Below, one piece after another: positions 16,572-25,939 of a stretch of DNA of 64,000 bases (position 1 is the first letter of the stretch; every line of letters begins with the position of its first letter). Made by a program: the position numbers and the translations under genes. The DNA comes from Streptomyces macrolidinus. GTDB lineage: Bacteria > Actinomycetota > Actinomycetes > Streptomycetales > Streptomycetaceae. Below the pieces are notes generated by a model. It worked only from the letters and a program-made list of their open reading frames with translations. It ran no database searches and was not told the origin of the DNA. The stretch lies in NCBI RefSeq assembly GCF_023887685.1, contig NZ_JAMWMR010000010.1, forward strand, positions 107,755 to 171,754, written 5' to 3'.

Positions 16572-19500
16572 ATGGGATGGGTGAGCGACACGAGCGACGT
16601 GTACGAGAACGCCCCCGGCTATCTCCGCTATCCGCATCTGCACGGCGACCGGCTCTGCTTCGTCGCCGAGGACGATCTGTGGGTGGCCCCGCTGGACGGG
16701 CCGGGCCGCGCCTGGCGGCTCACCGTCGACCGTACGAAGATCGGGCACCCCCGCTTCTCGCCCGACGGCCGCCACATCGCGTACACGAGCTGGCGCACCT
16801 TCGTACCCGAGATCCATCTGGCCCCGGTGAACGGCGGCCCCGGCCGACGGCTCACCTACTGGGGCAGCGCCGACACCCGGGTGTGCGGCTGGACGCCCCC
16901 CGAGCCGGACGGCCAGGCATCCCTCCTCGCCGTCGCCTCGCACGGCGAGCCGTTCTCCTACTTCACCTGGGCCTACAAGGTCCCCACCGACGGCGACCCC
17001 GGCGGCAAGCTGCCCTGGGGCCCGGTCTCGGACATCGCGGTCGCCGATGTCGACGGCGAGCACCGCACGCTGCTGCTCACCGGCACCCCGCCGCACGAAC
17101 CGGCCTCCTGGAAGCGCTACCGGGGCGGCGCCACGGGGCGGCTGTGGCTCCAGGGGCAGCAGTTGCTCCCCGATCTCGACGGCCATCTCGACTCGCCGAT
17201 GTTCGTCGGCGGGCGGATCGCGTTCCTCTCCGACCACGAGGGCATCGGCAACCTGTACTCGTGCGCGTACGACGGCTCCGATCTGCGCCGCCACACCGAC
17301 CACGACGCCTTCTACGCCCGGCACGCCGCCAGCGACGGCACCCGGGTGGTGTACCAGTGCGCGGGCGACCTGTGGATCGTCGAGGATCTCTCCGCCGACT
17401 CGGTGCCGCGCCGTCTCGACGTACGGCTGGGCGGGCCGCGCGCGGGGCGGCGCAAGTACGCGGTCCCGGCCGCGCAGCATCTGGACGGGATCTCGGTCGG
17501 CGAGACCGGACGGGCCAGCGCGGTCGTCGTCCGCGGCAGCCTGTACTGGCTCACGCACCGCGACGGCCCCGCCCGTACGATCACCGACACCCCCGGCGTA
17601 CGGGTCCGGCTGCCGGAGATGCTCGGCAGCGGGGGCGGGGTCGCCTACATCACGGACGCGGAGGGCGAGGACGCGGTCGAGATCGCGTATCTGCCGCGCG
17701 CCACCGGGCACCGGGAGCCGCGCAGGCTGGCCTCCGGGCGACTGGGCCGGGTGCTGGAGATGGCCTCGGACCGGCAGGGCGAGCGGCTCGCGATCGCCTC
17801 GCACGACGGGCGGCTGCTGCTGCTCACGGTGACTGCGGACGCGACGGCCACGGGGGCCGAGGGGCCGGGGACCGAGGGGCCGGGGGCCGAGAGGTCGGAC
17901 GGCGAGGTCACCGAGCTGATCCGGTCGGTGAACGGGCCGGTGCGGGATCTGGCGTTCTCCCCGGACGGGGCCTGGCTGACCTGGTCGCATCCGGGCATCG
18001 GCCGCACGCTGCGGCAGATCAAGATGGCGCGGATCAAGGACCGGCTGATCGTCGACGTCACCAACGGGCGCTTCGAGGACGAGAACCCGGTGTTCACCCG
18101 GGACGGCCGCTATCTCGCGTTCCTGTCGTGGCGCGGCTTCGACCCTGTCTACGACGTGCACACCGGGGACCTGTCCTTCCCGCTGGGCTGCCGCCCCTAT
18201 CTCGTCCCGCTGTCCTCGGCGACCCCCTCCCCCTTCGCGCTGAACCCGGACGGGCGGCCCGCCGCCGGGGGGCTCGATCCGCTGGAGGAGGAGGAAGGGG
18301 GCGGGGACGGCACGGTCACCGTCGAACTGGAGGGCCTGGAGAGCCGGGTGACGCCGTTCCCGGTCGCCGCGTCCAAGTACTCGGCGCTGCGTCCGGTCGC
18401 GGGCGGCGGCCTGGTGTGGCTGCGCTGGCCGATCTCGGGCGCGCTCGGCGAGACCTTCGCGAACCCGGACGACGTCACCGGGCGCCCGACCCTCGAACAC
18501 TTCACCATCACCAAGGCGAAGAAGACCGAACTGGTCGGCCATCTGGACTGGTTCGCGGTGAGCGGGGACGGCACCCGGCTGGTGGTCGTCGACGAGGGCG
18601 TCCTGCGGGCGGTCCCGTCCACCGAACTCGGCGACATCGACACCACGGTATGGATCGACGTACGGCGGATCATGCACGTGGTGGACCCGGCGGCCGAGTG
18701 GCGGCAGGCGTACGCGGAGGCGGGCCGGCTCATCCGGGCGTACTTCTGGGAGCCCGGCATGTGCGGCATCGACTGGGACGCGATCCTGGCGCAGTACCGC
18801 CCGCTGGTCGAACGGGTCGCCTCCCCCGACGACTTCGCCGATCTGCTGCGCGAAGTGCTCGGCGAACTGGGCACGTCGCACGCGTACGTGACACCGGCCC
18901 GGCGCAACGAGGGCCCGCCGCACTACCAGCGCTACCAGGGCCTGCTGGGCGCCAACCTGGTACGGCGCGACGGGCGTTGGACGATCAAGCGGATCCTGCC
19001 CGGCGAGTCGTCGGACTCCAAGGCGCGCTCACCGCTGGCGGGTACGGGCATCCGGGAGGGCGCCGTCCTGACGCATGTGGACGGGCGGCCGGTGGACCCG
19101 GTGACGGGACCGTTCCCACTGCTGGCGGGCGCGGGCGGGACGACCGTGGAGCTGACGTTCACCCCGGCCGACGGCGAGGGCCCGGCGCGGCGGGTGGCGG
19201 TGATCCCGCTGGTCGACGAACGCCCTCTGCGCTACCAGGACTGGGTCGCCAAGCGCCGCAGGGTCGTCCGGGAGACGAGCGGCGGACGCTGCGGGTATCT
19301 GCACATCCCGGACATGGGCGGCTCGGGCTGGGCGCAGTTCAACCGGGATCTGCGCAAGGAGGTCTCGCGCCCGGCGCTGATCGTGGACGTACGGGGCAAC
19401 GCGGGCGGCCACATCAGCGAACTCGTCATCGAGAAGCTCACGCGCACCGTCCTGGGCTGGGACCTGACGCGCAACGCCGAGCCGGTGTCGTACACCTCCA

Positions 19501-19919
19501 ACGCCCCGCGCGGGCCCATCGTCGCGCTGGCCGACGAGGCGACCTCCTCGGACGGCGACATGATCATCGCTGCCATCAAGCTGCTGGAGCTGGGCCCGGT
19601 GGTGGGCCTGCGCACCTGGGGCGGGGTGGTCGGGATGACGGGCCGCCACCGCCTGGGCGACGGGACGGTGATCACGGTGCCGATGAACGCGGCGTGGTTC
19701 GAGCCGTACGGCTGGGGCGTCGAGAACCACGGCGTGGAACCGGACCTGGAGATCCAACGCACCCCGCTGGACTGGGCGGAGGGCCGCCACAAGCAACTGG
19801 ACGACGCGGTCGTCCTGGCGCTGGACCTGCTGCGCACCCATCCGGCGGCGACTCCCCCGGACTACGGCGACGCCCCGGACCGCACCCGGCCGAAACTGCC
19901 GCCGCGGGCGACGAGTTGA
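16572..19919 (+). CDS. Tricorn protease homologue (S41 family)
   Basis: This 1115-aa cytosolic peptidase completes proteasome-type peptide breakdown in the archaeal paradigm. The N-terminal beta-propeller region has repeated SPDGR(H/Y)xAY and TRDGRYLAF blades up to about residue 650. An acidic insertion (EEEEGGGD) near 575 is followed by the C1 helical domain, a PDZ domain (about 800-880) and the C2 catalytic domain. Catalytic residues are visible: His770 in LGTSHAY and Ser993-Asp994 in ATSSDGD. ATG 16572 lies 6 nt after GGAGG (16561-16565). Tricorn homologues occur in several actinomycetes. Confidence 0.93.
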   Translation: MGWVSDTSDVYENAPGYLRYPHLHGDRLCFVAEDDLWVAPLDGPGRAWRLTVDRTKIGHPRFSPDGRHIAYTSWRTFVPEIHLAPVNGGPGRRLTYWGSADTRVCGWTPPEPDGQASLLAVASHGEPFSYFTWAYKVPTDGDPGGKLPWGPVSDIAVADVDGEHRTLLLTGTPPHEPASWKRYRGGATGRLWLQGQQLLPDLDGHLDSPMFVGGRIAFLSDHEGIGNLYSCAYDGSDLRRHTDHDAFYARHAASDGTRVVYQCAGDLWIVEDLSADSVPRRLDVRLGGPRAGRRKYAVPAAQHLDGISVGETGRASAVVVRGSLYWLTHRDGPARTITDTPGVRVRLPEMLGSGGGVAYITDAEGEDAVEIAYLPRATGHREPRRLASGRLGRVLEMASDRQGERLAIASHDGRLLLLTVTADATATGAEGPGTEGPGAERSDGEVTELIRSVNGPVRDLAFSPDGAWLTWSHPGIGRTLRQIKMARIKDRLIVDVTNGRFEDENPVFTRDGRYLAFLSWRGFDPVYDVHTGDLSFPLGCRPYLVPLSSATPSPFALNPDGRPAAGGLDPLEEEEGGGDGTVTVELEGLESRVTPFPVAASKYSALRPVAGGGLVWLRWPISGALGETFANPDDVTGRPTLEHFTITKAKKTELVGHLDWFAVSGDGTRLVVVDEGVLRAVPSTELGDIDTTVWIDVRRIMHVVDPAAEWRQAYAEAGRLIRAYFWEPGMCGIDWDAILAQYRPLVERVASPDDFADLLREVLGELGTSHAYVTPARRNEGPPHYQRYQGLLGANLVRRDGRWTIKRILPGESSDSKARSPLAGTGIREGAVLTHVDGRPVDPVTGPFPLLAGAGGTTVELTFTPADGEGPARRVAVIPLVDERPLRYQDWVAKRRRVVRETSGGRCGYLHIPDMGGSGWAQFNRDLRKEVSRPALIVDVRGNAGGHISELVIEKLTRTVLGWDLTRNAEPVSYTSNAPRGPIVALADEATSSDGDMIIAAIKLLELGPVVGLRTWGGVVGMTGRHRLGDGTVITVPMNAAWFEPYGWGVENHGVEPDLEIQRTPLDWAEGRHKQLDDAVVLALDLLRTHPAATPPDYGDAPDRTRPKLPPRATS

Positions 19920-19946
19920 CCTGTCGGGAAGGACAGGGACAGCGCA

Positions 19947-19975
19947 GTGGGGCGCCCTCGACGAGGGTGCCCCAC
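19947..19975. terminator. Bidirectional terminator stem-loop
   Basis: A 13-bp stem (19947-19959 with 19963-19975) with one wobble pair and a 3-nt loop lies between the convergent Tricorn and Gln-rich genes. Confidence 0.7.
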
Positions 19976-20002
19976 CTCACATCCAGGACCGAGCGCGGAA
20001 GC

Positions 20003-20248
20003 TCAGGCGTCGTAGTCCTGGTCGAAGCGGTCTTCCGAGTCGTCCCGCATGCGCTGCGTGTCGTCCTGCGTCTGACGGCCGCGCTGGGACTGCTGCTGGC
20101 TCTGCTGGCCGCGCTGCTGACCCTGCTGGCTCTGCTGCCCGCGCTGCTGACCTTGCTGGCTCTGCTGCCCGCGCTGCGAAGACCGCTGCTGCTTGCCCTG
20201 CTGCTTCATCTGCTCGGACTTGTCCTGGTGCTGGTCCTTCATGCCCAT
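20003..20248 (-). CDS. Gln/Arg-rich small hydrophilic repeat protein
   Basis: This 81-aa protein is extremely hydrophilic: about a third Gln, with Arg, Ser and Asp. Its middle consists of near-perfect 10-residue repeats of the type GQQSQQGQQR encoded by 30-bp tandem DNA repeats (about 20081-20170). The acidic C-terminus ends DRFDQDYDA. It has no signal peptide or TM segment and is predicted disordered. Streptomyces genomes encode several such small hydrophilic proteins of unknown role. The start ATG 20248 is followed by an alternative start MKDQ two codons later. Confidence 0.6.
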   Translation of the reverse strand: MGMKDQHQDKSEQMKQQGKQQRSSQRGQQSQQGQQRGQQSQQGQQRGQQSQQQSQRGRQTQDDTQRMRDDSEDRFDQDYDA

Positions 20249-20345
20249 GTGGGTTCACTCCCGAAGTGGGTGAGGGGGTCGGCCTCGACCGTGAGGGGGT
20301 CGGCCTCGACCAGACTGACACGCCCGGACAACCCACGCATTTCGA

Positions 20346-21230
20346 TCAGTTACGCAGCGTGCGCGACCGCTGGGCGTCGGCCTGTCCACCGGCCCCGACC
20401 AGCCCGGTTCCGATCTCGCGCAGCCGCGGCGCGAACCTCCGCATCTCCCGCCGCCCCGCCGATGCGACGAGGCCCGGCAGATACCCGCGCACGCCCTGCA
20501 TCCCGCGCAGCCACCACTGCGCGTACACATGGCTCGACCGCCGCTCGATCCCCGCCACGATCCGGTCCACCGCGGGCCCCAGCGGATACGTCTTGTTGCA
20601 CGGCCACGGCAGCCGCTGCCTCAACTCCCGCATCACGTCGTCCTGATCGGCGCCCCGCACCATGTCCGTGTCGGTCCAGGACAGGTATCCGACGCCGACC
20701 CGTACGCCCTCGTGCGCCACCTCGGCGCGCAGGCTGTGCGCGTACGCCTCCACGCCCGCCTTGGACGCGCAGTACGCCGTCATCATCGGCGCGGGCGTGA
20801 TCGCGGCGAGCGAGGCGATCTGAAGCAGATAGCCGCGGCTCTCGACCAGGACCGGCAGGAAGGCGCGGGCCGTCACCGTCGAGCCGATCAGATTGACCTC
20901 GATCACCCGCCGCCACACCTCGGGGTCGGACCGCGTGAACGGCCCGCCGCCCGCCACCCCGGCGTTGGCGACCACGATGTCGACCTTCCCGAACCGTTCC
21001 TTCACCTCCTGGGCGACCCGTGTCATCGCCTCCGGGTCGGTGACGTCCGCGTACCAGTGACCGCTGTCGCCGTACAGCCGCTCGGAGACCGCCTTGAGCG
21101 CGTCCTCCTCGAGACCGACGAGCGCGACCGTCGCGCCGCGCGCCGACAGCTTGCGGGCCAGCAGTTCGCCGACGCCCCGCGCGGCGCCCGTGACGACCGC
21201 GACCTGTCCCTTGAGGCTCACCGTGCTCAT
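20346..21230 (-). CDS. Short-chain dehydrogenase/reductase
   Basis: This 294-aa classical SDR has the cofactor motif TGAARGVG (TGxxxGxG), structural NAG in VVANAGVAGG, the catalytic serine in LQIASLAA, and YCASK (YxxxK). It has an extended C-terminal tail of about 60 residues. Its ATG overlaps the hydrolase stop by 4 bp, so it is the last gene of the monooxygenase-hydrolase-SDR operon. A role oxidising an alcohol to the ketone substrate of the monooxygenase is inferred from context. Confidence 0.9.
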   Translation of the reverse strand: MSTVSLKGQVAVVTGAARGVGELLARKLSARGATVALVGLEEDALKAVSERLYGDSGHWYADVTDPEAMTRVAQEVKERFGKVDIVVANAGVAGGGPFTRSDPEVWRRVIEVNLIGSTVTARAFLPVLVESRGYLLQIASLAAITPAPMMTAYCASKAGVEAYAHSLRAEVAHEGVRVGVGYLSWTDTDMVRGADQDDVMRELRQRLPWPCNKTYPLGPAVDRIVAGIERRSSHVYAQWWLRGMQGVRGYLPGLVASAGRREMRRFAPRLREIGTGLVGAGGQADAQRSRTLRN

Positions 21231-22189
21231 GCGCTCTCCTCCGTCCCGAGGCCCGTCTCCACCCCGAGGCCCGTGTCCGTCCTGGTGTCCGTCGCGTACG
21301 TGGTGACGAGGTCCCGGATCTTGCCGGTCACCCACTCCGGCGCCTCCACCGGGGTCATATGGCCGAGCCCGAACAGCTCGGTGCTGCCTACGCAGTTGGG
21401 CAGCGTGGCGGCCAGCGTGCGCGCGTGGACCGGGGGTGTCAGCCGGTCGGCCGTGCCGACGACGACCTCCGTCGGCACCGTCAACTCCCGTATGCAGTCG
21501 TCGAGATACAGCGTCTCCAGCACACGCGCCCAGGCGTGGCGGACATCGCGCGGGCAGCCGTGCACGAGGCGCGCGCAGGCCTCGACCATCTCCGGTGCCG
21601 AACCGGCGCCCATCGTCGCGTACTTGAGGATCCGCTTGGCGACCGGCGTTACCGGCCCGAGCGGGAGCCGCGAGCCGAGCAAGCGGGCCGTGAGCCAGGT
21701 CCGCGCCCGCCCGGCGCGCAGCGGCACCACCCGCGCCTCGGCGATCAGGCGCGCGCTTCCCGTGCTGCACAGCAGGGCAGCCGCCGTGTGCGCCCGGAAG
21801 CGGGGACGCCGGGCCGCGGCCAGCATGGCCATCGCGCCCATGGAGTGCCCCGCGATCACGGCCCGTTCGCCCGGTGCGAGCGTGGCGGCGAGCACCGCCT
21901 CCAGGTCGTCGGCGAGCGCGTCGGTGGAGCACCGGGCGCTTGCCGGGCTGCGCCCGTGCCCCCGCTGGTCGTAGGCGATCACCCGGTGATCGACGGCGAG
22001 TTCACGGATCTGCGCCGCCCAGAAGGCGGTCGAGCAGGTCCAGCCGTGGGCGAGGACGACGGTGGGCGCGTCCTTCGGCCCGTGCACCTCGGCATGCAGT
22101 GGGGCCCCGTCGGCGGAGCGGACGGTCAGCTCCCGGGCGGGGACGGGGGGCGCGTACGGCCCGCTGCGGACATGCGCCGGGCCGCTCAT
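21227..22189 (-). CDS. Alpha/beta-hydrolase
   Basis: This 320-aa alpha/beta-fold hydrolase has the nucleophile elbow AGHSMGAMA (GxSxG), the oxyanion strand VVLAHGWTCS, the acid in VVGTADRLTPP and the catalytic His in LFGLGHMTPVEAP. It overlaps both neighbours by ATGA junctions. In a Baeyer-Villiger operon the expected job is hydrolysis of the ester or lactone made by the monooxygenase; the substrate is unknown. Confidence 0.9.
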   Translation of the reverse strand: MSGPAHVRSGPYAPPVPARELTVRSADGAPLHAEVHGPKDAPTVVLAHGWTCSTAFWAAQIRELAVDHRVIAYDQRGHGRSPASARCSTDALADDLEAVLAATLAPGERAVIAGHSMGAMAMLAAARRPRFRAHTAAALLCSTGSARLIAEARVVPLRAGRARTWLTARLLGSRLPLGPVTPVAKRILKYATMGAGSAPEMVEACARLVHGCPRDVRHAWARVLETLYLDDCIRELTVPTEVVVGTADRLTPPVHARTLAATLPNCVGSTELFGLGHMTPVEAPEWVTGKIRDLVTTYATDTRTDTGLGVETGLGTEESA

Positions 22190-23712
22190 GCGTGGGCCGC
22201 CTTCGCGGCCGGGGCCTGCCGGTCGCTCGCCGGGCCCGTCCGGGGCGCCCTCAGCACCTCGTACTCGCCGAGGTTCACGCGCCGGGTCGCGCCCCGGAAC
22301 TCCGCCGTCGTGCCGGGCCAGACGGTGGTGTTGCGGCCGGCCGCGTCGAGATACCAGCTCGTACAGCCGCCGGTGTTCCACACCGTGCGCTTCATCCGTT
22401 CCTGCACCCGGTGGTTCCAGGCCTCGACGGCGCGCGGCCGGGGGACGAGCGCGGTCCCTTCGCCGAGCATGTCCAACTGCCGCAGATAGTCGGCCAGGTA
22501 GTTGAGCTGGGACTCGATCATCAGGATCATCGAGGAGTTCCCGAGGCCGGTGTTGGGCCCGATGATCGTCATCAGGTTGGGGAACCCGGCGGCGGTCGCG
22601 CCGCGCAGCGCCGCCATGCCCCCGCTCCAGGACTCCGCGAGCGTGCGCCCGTCGGCGCCGACGACCCGCTCGGCGATCGGCATGTCCGTGACGTGGAAGC
22701 CGGTGCCGAAGACGATGGCGTCGACCTCGGCCTCGGTGCCGTCGGCGGCGACGACGGTCCGGCCGCGCACCTCGGCGAGCCCGCTCGCGACGACGTCCAC
22801 ATTGGGCCGCGCGAGGGCCGGGTAGTACGTGTTGGAGAGCAGGATCCGCTTGCAGCCGATGCGGTAGTCGGGGGTCAACTTGGCCCGCAGCGCCGGGTCC
22901 TTGACGGCGCGGGTCATGTTGTAGGTGGCCAGCTTCTCGACGAGGCCCAGCTCGTCGGGGTGCTTGGTGAACGCCTGGACCTGCAACTCCCGGATGCCCC
23001 ACAGCAGTCCGCGGCGCAGTTGGGTGGTGAAGGGCAGCGCGCGGTGCAGCGCGCGTTCGGGGCCGCTGATGGCGCGGTCCACGCGGGGCATCACCCAGGC
23101 CGGGGTGCGCTGGAAGAGGACCAGCTTCTCGACGTCGGGCTGGATCGAGGGCACGATCTGGATCGCGGACGCGCCCGTGCCGACCATGGCGACGCGCTTG
23201 CCGCGTACGTCGAAGTCGTGGTCCCAGCGGGCGGAGTGGAAGACCGCGCCGGGGAACGAGTCGAGGCCGGGTATGTCCGGGATCTTCGGGTCGGACAGCG
23301 GACCGGTGGCGGAGACGACGACGTCGGCGGACCAACTGCCGCCGCTGGTCTCGATGTCCCAGCGCATCTCGCGCGCGTTCCAGACCATCCGCTTCACCTC
23401 GCAGCCGAAGCGGAGGTGGGGCCGCAGCCGGTGGACCTCGGCCACGTGCTCCAGATACGCGCGGATGTGCTCCTGCCCGGAGAAGGTGCGCGGCCAGTCG
23501 GGGTTGGGCGCGAACGAGAACGAGTAGAGATGGGAGGGCACATCGCAGGCGCAGCCCGGATAGGTGTTGTCGCGCCAGGTTCCCCCGACACTGTCCGCCC
23601 GCTCCAGGACCACGAAGTCGGTGATCCCCTCCCGGCGCAGTCGCACGGCGGCGCCGAGCCCGCCGAACCCGGACCCGATCACCGCCACCCGTACATGCTC
23701 GTGCTCGGCCAT
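22186..23712 (-). CDS. Flavin-containing (Baeyer-Villiger-type) monooxygenase
   Basis: This 508-aa class B flavoprotein has the FAD site VAVIGSGFGGLGAAV (GxGxxG), the flavin-region motif GGTWRDNTYPGCACDVPS, the Baeyer-Villiger fingerprint FPGAVFHSARWDHD (FxGxxxHxxxW) and the NADPH site VAMVGTGASAIQ. It would insert oxygen next to a ketone. It is the first gene of the three-gene operon. A MerR-family gene diverges from it with a symmetric site between them. Confidence 0.92.
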   Translation of the reverse strand: MAEHEHVRVAVIGSGFGGLGAAVRLRREGITDFVVLERADSVGGTWRDNTYPGCACDVPSHLYSFSFAPNPDWPRTFSGQEHIRAYLEHVAEVHRLRPHLRFGCEVKRMVWNAREMRWDIETSGGSWSADVVVSATGPLSDPKIPDIPGLDSFPGAVFHSARWDHDFDVRGKRVAMVGTGASAIQIVPSIQPDVEKLVLFQRTPAWVMPRVDRAISGPERALHRALPFTTQLRRGLLWGIRELQVQAFTKHPDELGLVEKLATYNMTRAVKDPALRAKLTPDYRIGCKRILLSNTYYPALARPNVDVVASGLAEVRGRTVVAADGTEAEVDAIVFGTGFHVTDMPIAERVVGADGRTLAESWSGGMAALRGATAAGFPNLMTIIGPNTGLGNSSMILMIESQLNYLADYLRQLDMLGEGTALVPRPRAVEAWNHRVQERMKRTVWNTGGCTSWYLDAAGRNTTVWPGTTAEFRGATRRVNLGEYEVLRAPRTGPASDRQAPAAKAAHA

Positions 23713-23738
23713 CCCGCAGCCCTCCCGCTCCGCGAACC

Positions 23739-23758
23739 GCGCCAGTGATTACTGGCGC
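23739..23758. promoter_or_regulatory. Candidate MerR operator
   Basis: GCGCCAGT-GATT-ACTGGCGC is a perfect 8-4-8 inverted repeat in the 142-bp gap between the divergent monooxygenase and MerR genes, 27 bp before the monooxygenase start. The 20-bp symmetry is typical of MerR-family sites. Confidence 0.6.
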
Positions 23759-23854
23759 AATGGGAGAGTAGGGCAGCGCCGTACCGATGGGTAGGGGGCG
23801 GGGGCAAGGAAGTTACCGGCGGTACGGCCCGGCGGTACGGCATAGGGTGCGGGC

Positions 23855-24517
23855 GTGGCAGATGTCGGGGAGCGGCGTGAGTACCGCATGGAGGAGCTGG
23901 CCGAGGCGGCCGGCATCACGGTGCGCACCCTGCGCTTCTACCGCGAGCGCAAGCTGATCCGGCCACCGCGCCGCGAGGGCCGCATCGCCTGGTACGACGA
24001 CGCGCATCTGGCCCGGCTGCGCACCATCTCCGCGCTCCTGGAACGCGGCCACACCCTCAGCGGCATCGCGGAGTTGGCCGAGGCCTTCGACCACGGGCGC
24101 GACGTCGGCGACCTGCTCGGCCTCGACGCCCCCACCGAGGAGACCCCGGTCCGGCTCACCCCCGAGGCCCTCGCCGACGTCTTCGGCACCGAGGCGACCC
24201 CGGAGAACCTGACGGCGGCTCTCGACCTCGGCTACCTCGGCGTGGACGGCGACGACATCGTCCACATCAGCCGCCGCCTGCTGGAGGTCTCCGCGACCCT
24301 GGTGCGCGAGGGCATCCCGCTCGCGGACGTCCTGACCGCCGCCCGCCGCGTCCGCGACCACACGGAGGCCCTCGCGGACGTCTTCACCGACCTGATGGCC
24401 GCCCACGCCCGCTCCTCCGAGGACGCCGAACGCCTGCGCCCGCTGGCCAAGAGCGTGGTGGAGGCGGAGCTGTCCCTGGCGCTGGACCGGAGGTTGCGCA
24501 AGCAGGGGGACGGGTAA
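23855..24517 (+). CDS. MerR-family transcriptional regulator
   Basis: This 220-aa protein has an N-terminal winged HTH: YRMEELAEAAGITVRTLRFY, RERKLIRPP, then a dimerisation helix. The C-terminal domain of about 120 residues is helical and lacks the cysteine clusters of metal sensors, so an organic effector is more likely. The start is GTG 23855 with weak upstream GG-rich sequence; ATG 23888 is an alternative. Its divergent position suggests it controls the monooxygenase operon. Confidence 0.87.
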   Translation: MADVGERREYRMEELAEAAGITVRTLRFYRERKLIRPPRREGRIAWYDDAHLARLRTISALLERGHTLSGIAELAEAFDHGRDVGDLLGLDAPTEETPVRLTPEALADVFGTEATPENLTAALDLGYLGVDGDDIVHISRRLLEVSATLVREGIPLADVLTAARRVRDHTEALADVFTDLMAAHARSSEDAERLRPLAKSVVEAELSLALDRRLRKQGDG

Positions 24518-24619
24518 CTCCCCCGCATCACGCGTCCGTCGTGTCAGATACGCATCCGCCGCCGCCCGACCGCTCTGCCGCGCGGGCGCGGCGGACCGGT
24601 GACGGGGAGGAGCCCGGAA

Positions 24620-25138
24620 GTGTCCGAAGGGGAACGGCTCACACGCGAGGAGGCGACGAAGCACGCCTGGCAGGTGCACGCCGCGCTCACGGAGTGGACC
24701 CGCACCGCCGACGCCAAGGCCTCCTTCGCCCTGGCCATGGAGTCCGCGGCGCTCGCCGCCGTGGTGGCGATGTCAGGACCGGGGCAGCGGCTGGGCCGCG
24801 TCTCCGGAGCGCTGCCCGAGACGGCCCTGTGGACGGGGCTGACGCTGCTCGCCCTGGCCGCCGTCCTCGCCGTCCTCGCGGTGGTGCCCCGCCACGACCA
24901 CGACGGCCGCGCCCGGTCCGCCCACGCCGACGACTTCCTCTTCTACGGACACATACGTCACCACACACCCGCCGAACTCGCCGACAGCCTCTCCCGGCAC
25001 GAGCCACTGCCCGCGCTGACCCGCCAGATGGTGGCCATGAGCCGCATCCTGTGGACCAAGCAGCGGCTGGTACGGCAGTCCCTGCTGTGCGCGGTCGGCG
25101 GCTGCCTGCTGATCGCGGTCGGGGCCCTCACCGGCTGA
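24620..25138 (+). CDS. PycTM-like (DUF5706-type) membrane protein
   Basis: This 172-aa protein has an N-terminal helix with WTRTADAKASFALAMESAAL, the conserved ADxKAS..L..NS-like entry into TM1, then TM2 (LWTGLTLLALAAVLAVLAVV), a cytosolic helix and a C-terminal TM3. This resembles the PycTM effector domain of Pycsar anti-phage systems, which damages the membrane after binding a cyclic nucleotide. GTG 24620 follows GGGGAGGAG by about 8 nt. The next gene encodes a cNMP-binding Crp-type regulator 38 bp downstream. The fold call is from pattern memory, and a defence role is inference. Confidence 0.68.
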   Translation: MSEGERLTREEATKHAWQVHAALTEWTRTADAKASFALAMESAALAAVVAMSGPGQRLGRVSGALPETALWTGLTLLALAAVLAVLAVVPRHDHDGRARSAHADDFLFYGHIRHHTPAELADSLSRHEPLPALTRQMVAMSRILWTKQRLVRQSLLCAVGGCLLIAVGALTG

Positions 25139-25176
25139 CCACGCGAACCGAGTCGTATCGAGTCAGGGAGACGTCG

Positions 25177-25908
25177 ATGACCGCGGAGTTCCCGGGTCCC
25201 GGCCCGGTCGGACGCGGGCCCGGCGGGAGCCCGTTCTGGGACCTGCTGGACGACCCCGCCCGCACGGCGCTGCGCCGGGCCGGACAGGTGGCGGCGTACG
25301 CGGCCCGCGAGGAGCTGCTGCGCCAGAACGACCTCAGCGACCATCTCCTCGTCGTGGGCCGCGGCTGTGTCAAGGTCACCACGGTGTCCGCCGCCGGCTA
25401 TCAGGCGGTACTCGCGCTGCGCAACCCCGGTGACCTGCTCGGCGAACAGGCGGGCCTGGACGGCGGCCCCCGGTCGGCGACGCTGAGCGCGGTCACGCCC
25501 GTGCGAGCCCTGGTGATACCGGCCGGCGCGTTCCGCTCGGCGGCGCGCGCCCATCCGGTCATCACCGGCGCCGTCCACCAGGTGTTGTCCGCACGGCTGC
25601 GGGACGCCGACCGGCAGCGCACCTCGGCGGGCGCGGACCCGCTCGGCTCCCGGCTCGCCGGGCTGCTGCTGGACCTCGCGGCGACCCACGGGCGGCGGCG
25701 CACCTCCGGCGCCGTGGAGATCGGACTCCCGCTGTCCCAGGACGACTTGGCCGGTCTGGTCCTCGGCTCACGCAGAACCGTCAGCCGGGTCCTCGAACAG
25801 TGGCGCGCCGACGGCTGGGTGACCACCGGCCGCACCCATCTGACCATCGAGAACCCTGACGCGCTGAAGCAGGCGCGGGAGGGCGGGCCGACGGCCCGGA
25901 GCGGCTGA
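25177..25908 (+). CDS. Crp/Fnr-family transcriptional regulator
   Basis: This 243-aa protein has an N-terminal cyclic-nucleotide-binding beta-barrel (LLRQNDLSDHLLVVGRGCVKV, then NPGDLLGEQAGLDGGPRSATL in the phosphate-binding cassette position) and a C-terminal Crp-type HTH (LSQDDLAGLVLGSRRTVSRV). The cassette GEQAGLDGGPRSAT conserves the G-E...R-S/T pattern needed for cNMP contact. ATG 25177 follows AGGGAG by 6 nt. It is cotranscribed with the PycTM-like gene and is convergent with the kinase operon. Confidence 0.9.
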   Translation: MTAEFPGPGPVGRGPGGSPFWDLLDDPARTALRRAGQVAAYAAREELLRQNDLSDHLLVVGRGCVKVTTVSAAGYQAVLALRNPGDLLGEQAGLDGGPRSATLSAVTPVRALVIPAGAFRSAARAHPVITGAVHQVLSARLRDADRQRTSAGADPLGSRLAGLLLDLAATHGRRRTSGAVEIGLPLSQDDLAGLVLGSRRTVSRVLEQWRADGWVTTGRTHLTIENPDALKQAREGGPTARSG

Positions 25909-25939
25909 CCGGCCCGCCCTCCGCTCACAACCCCGCCGC

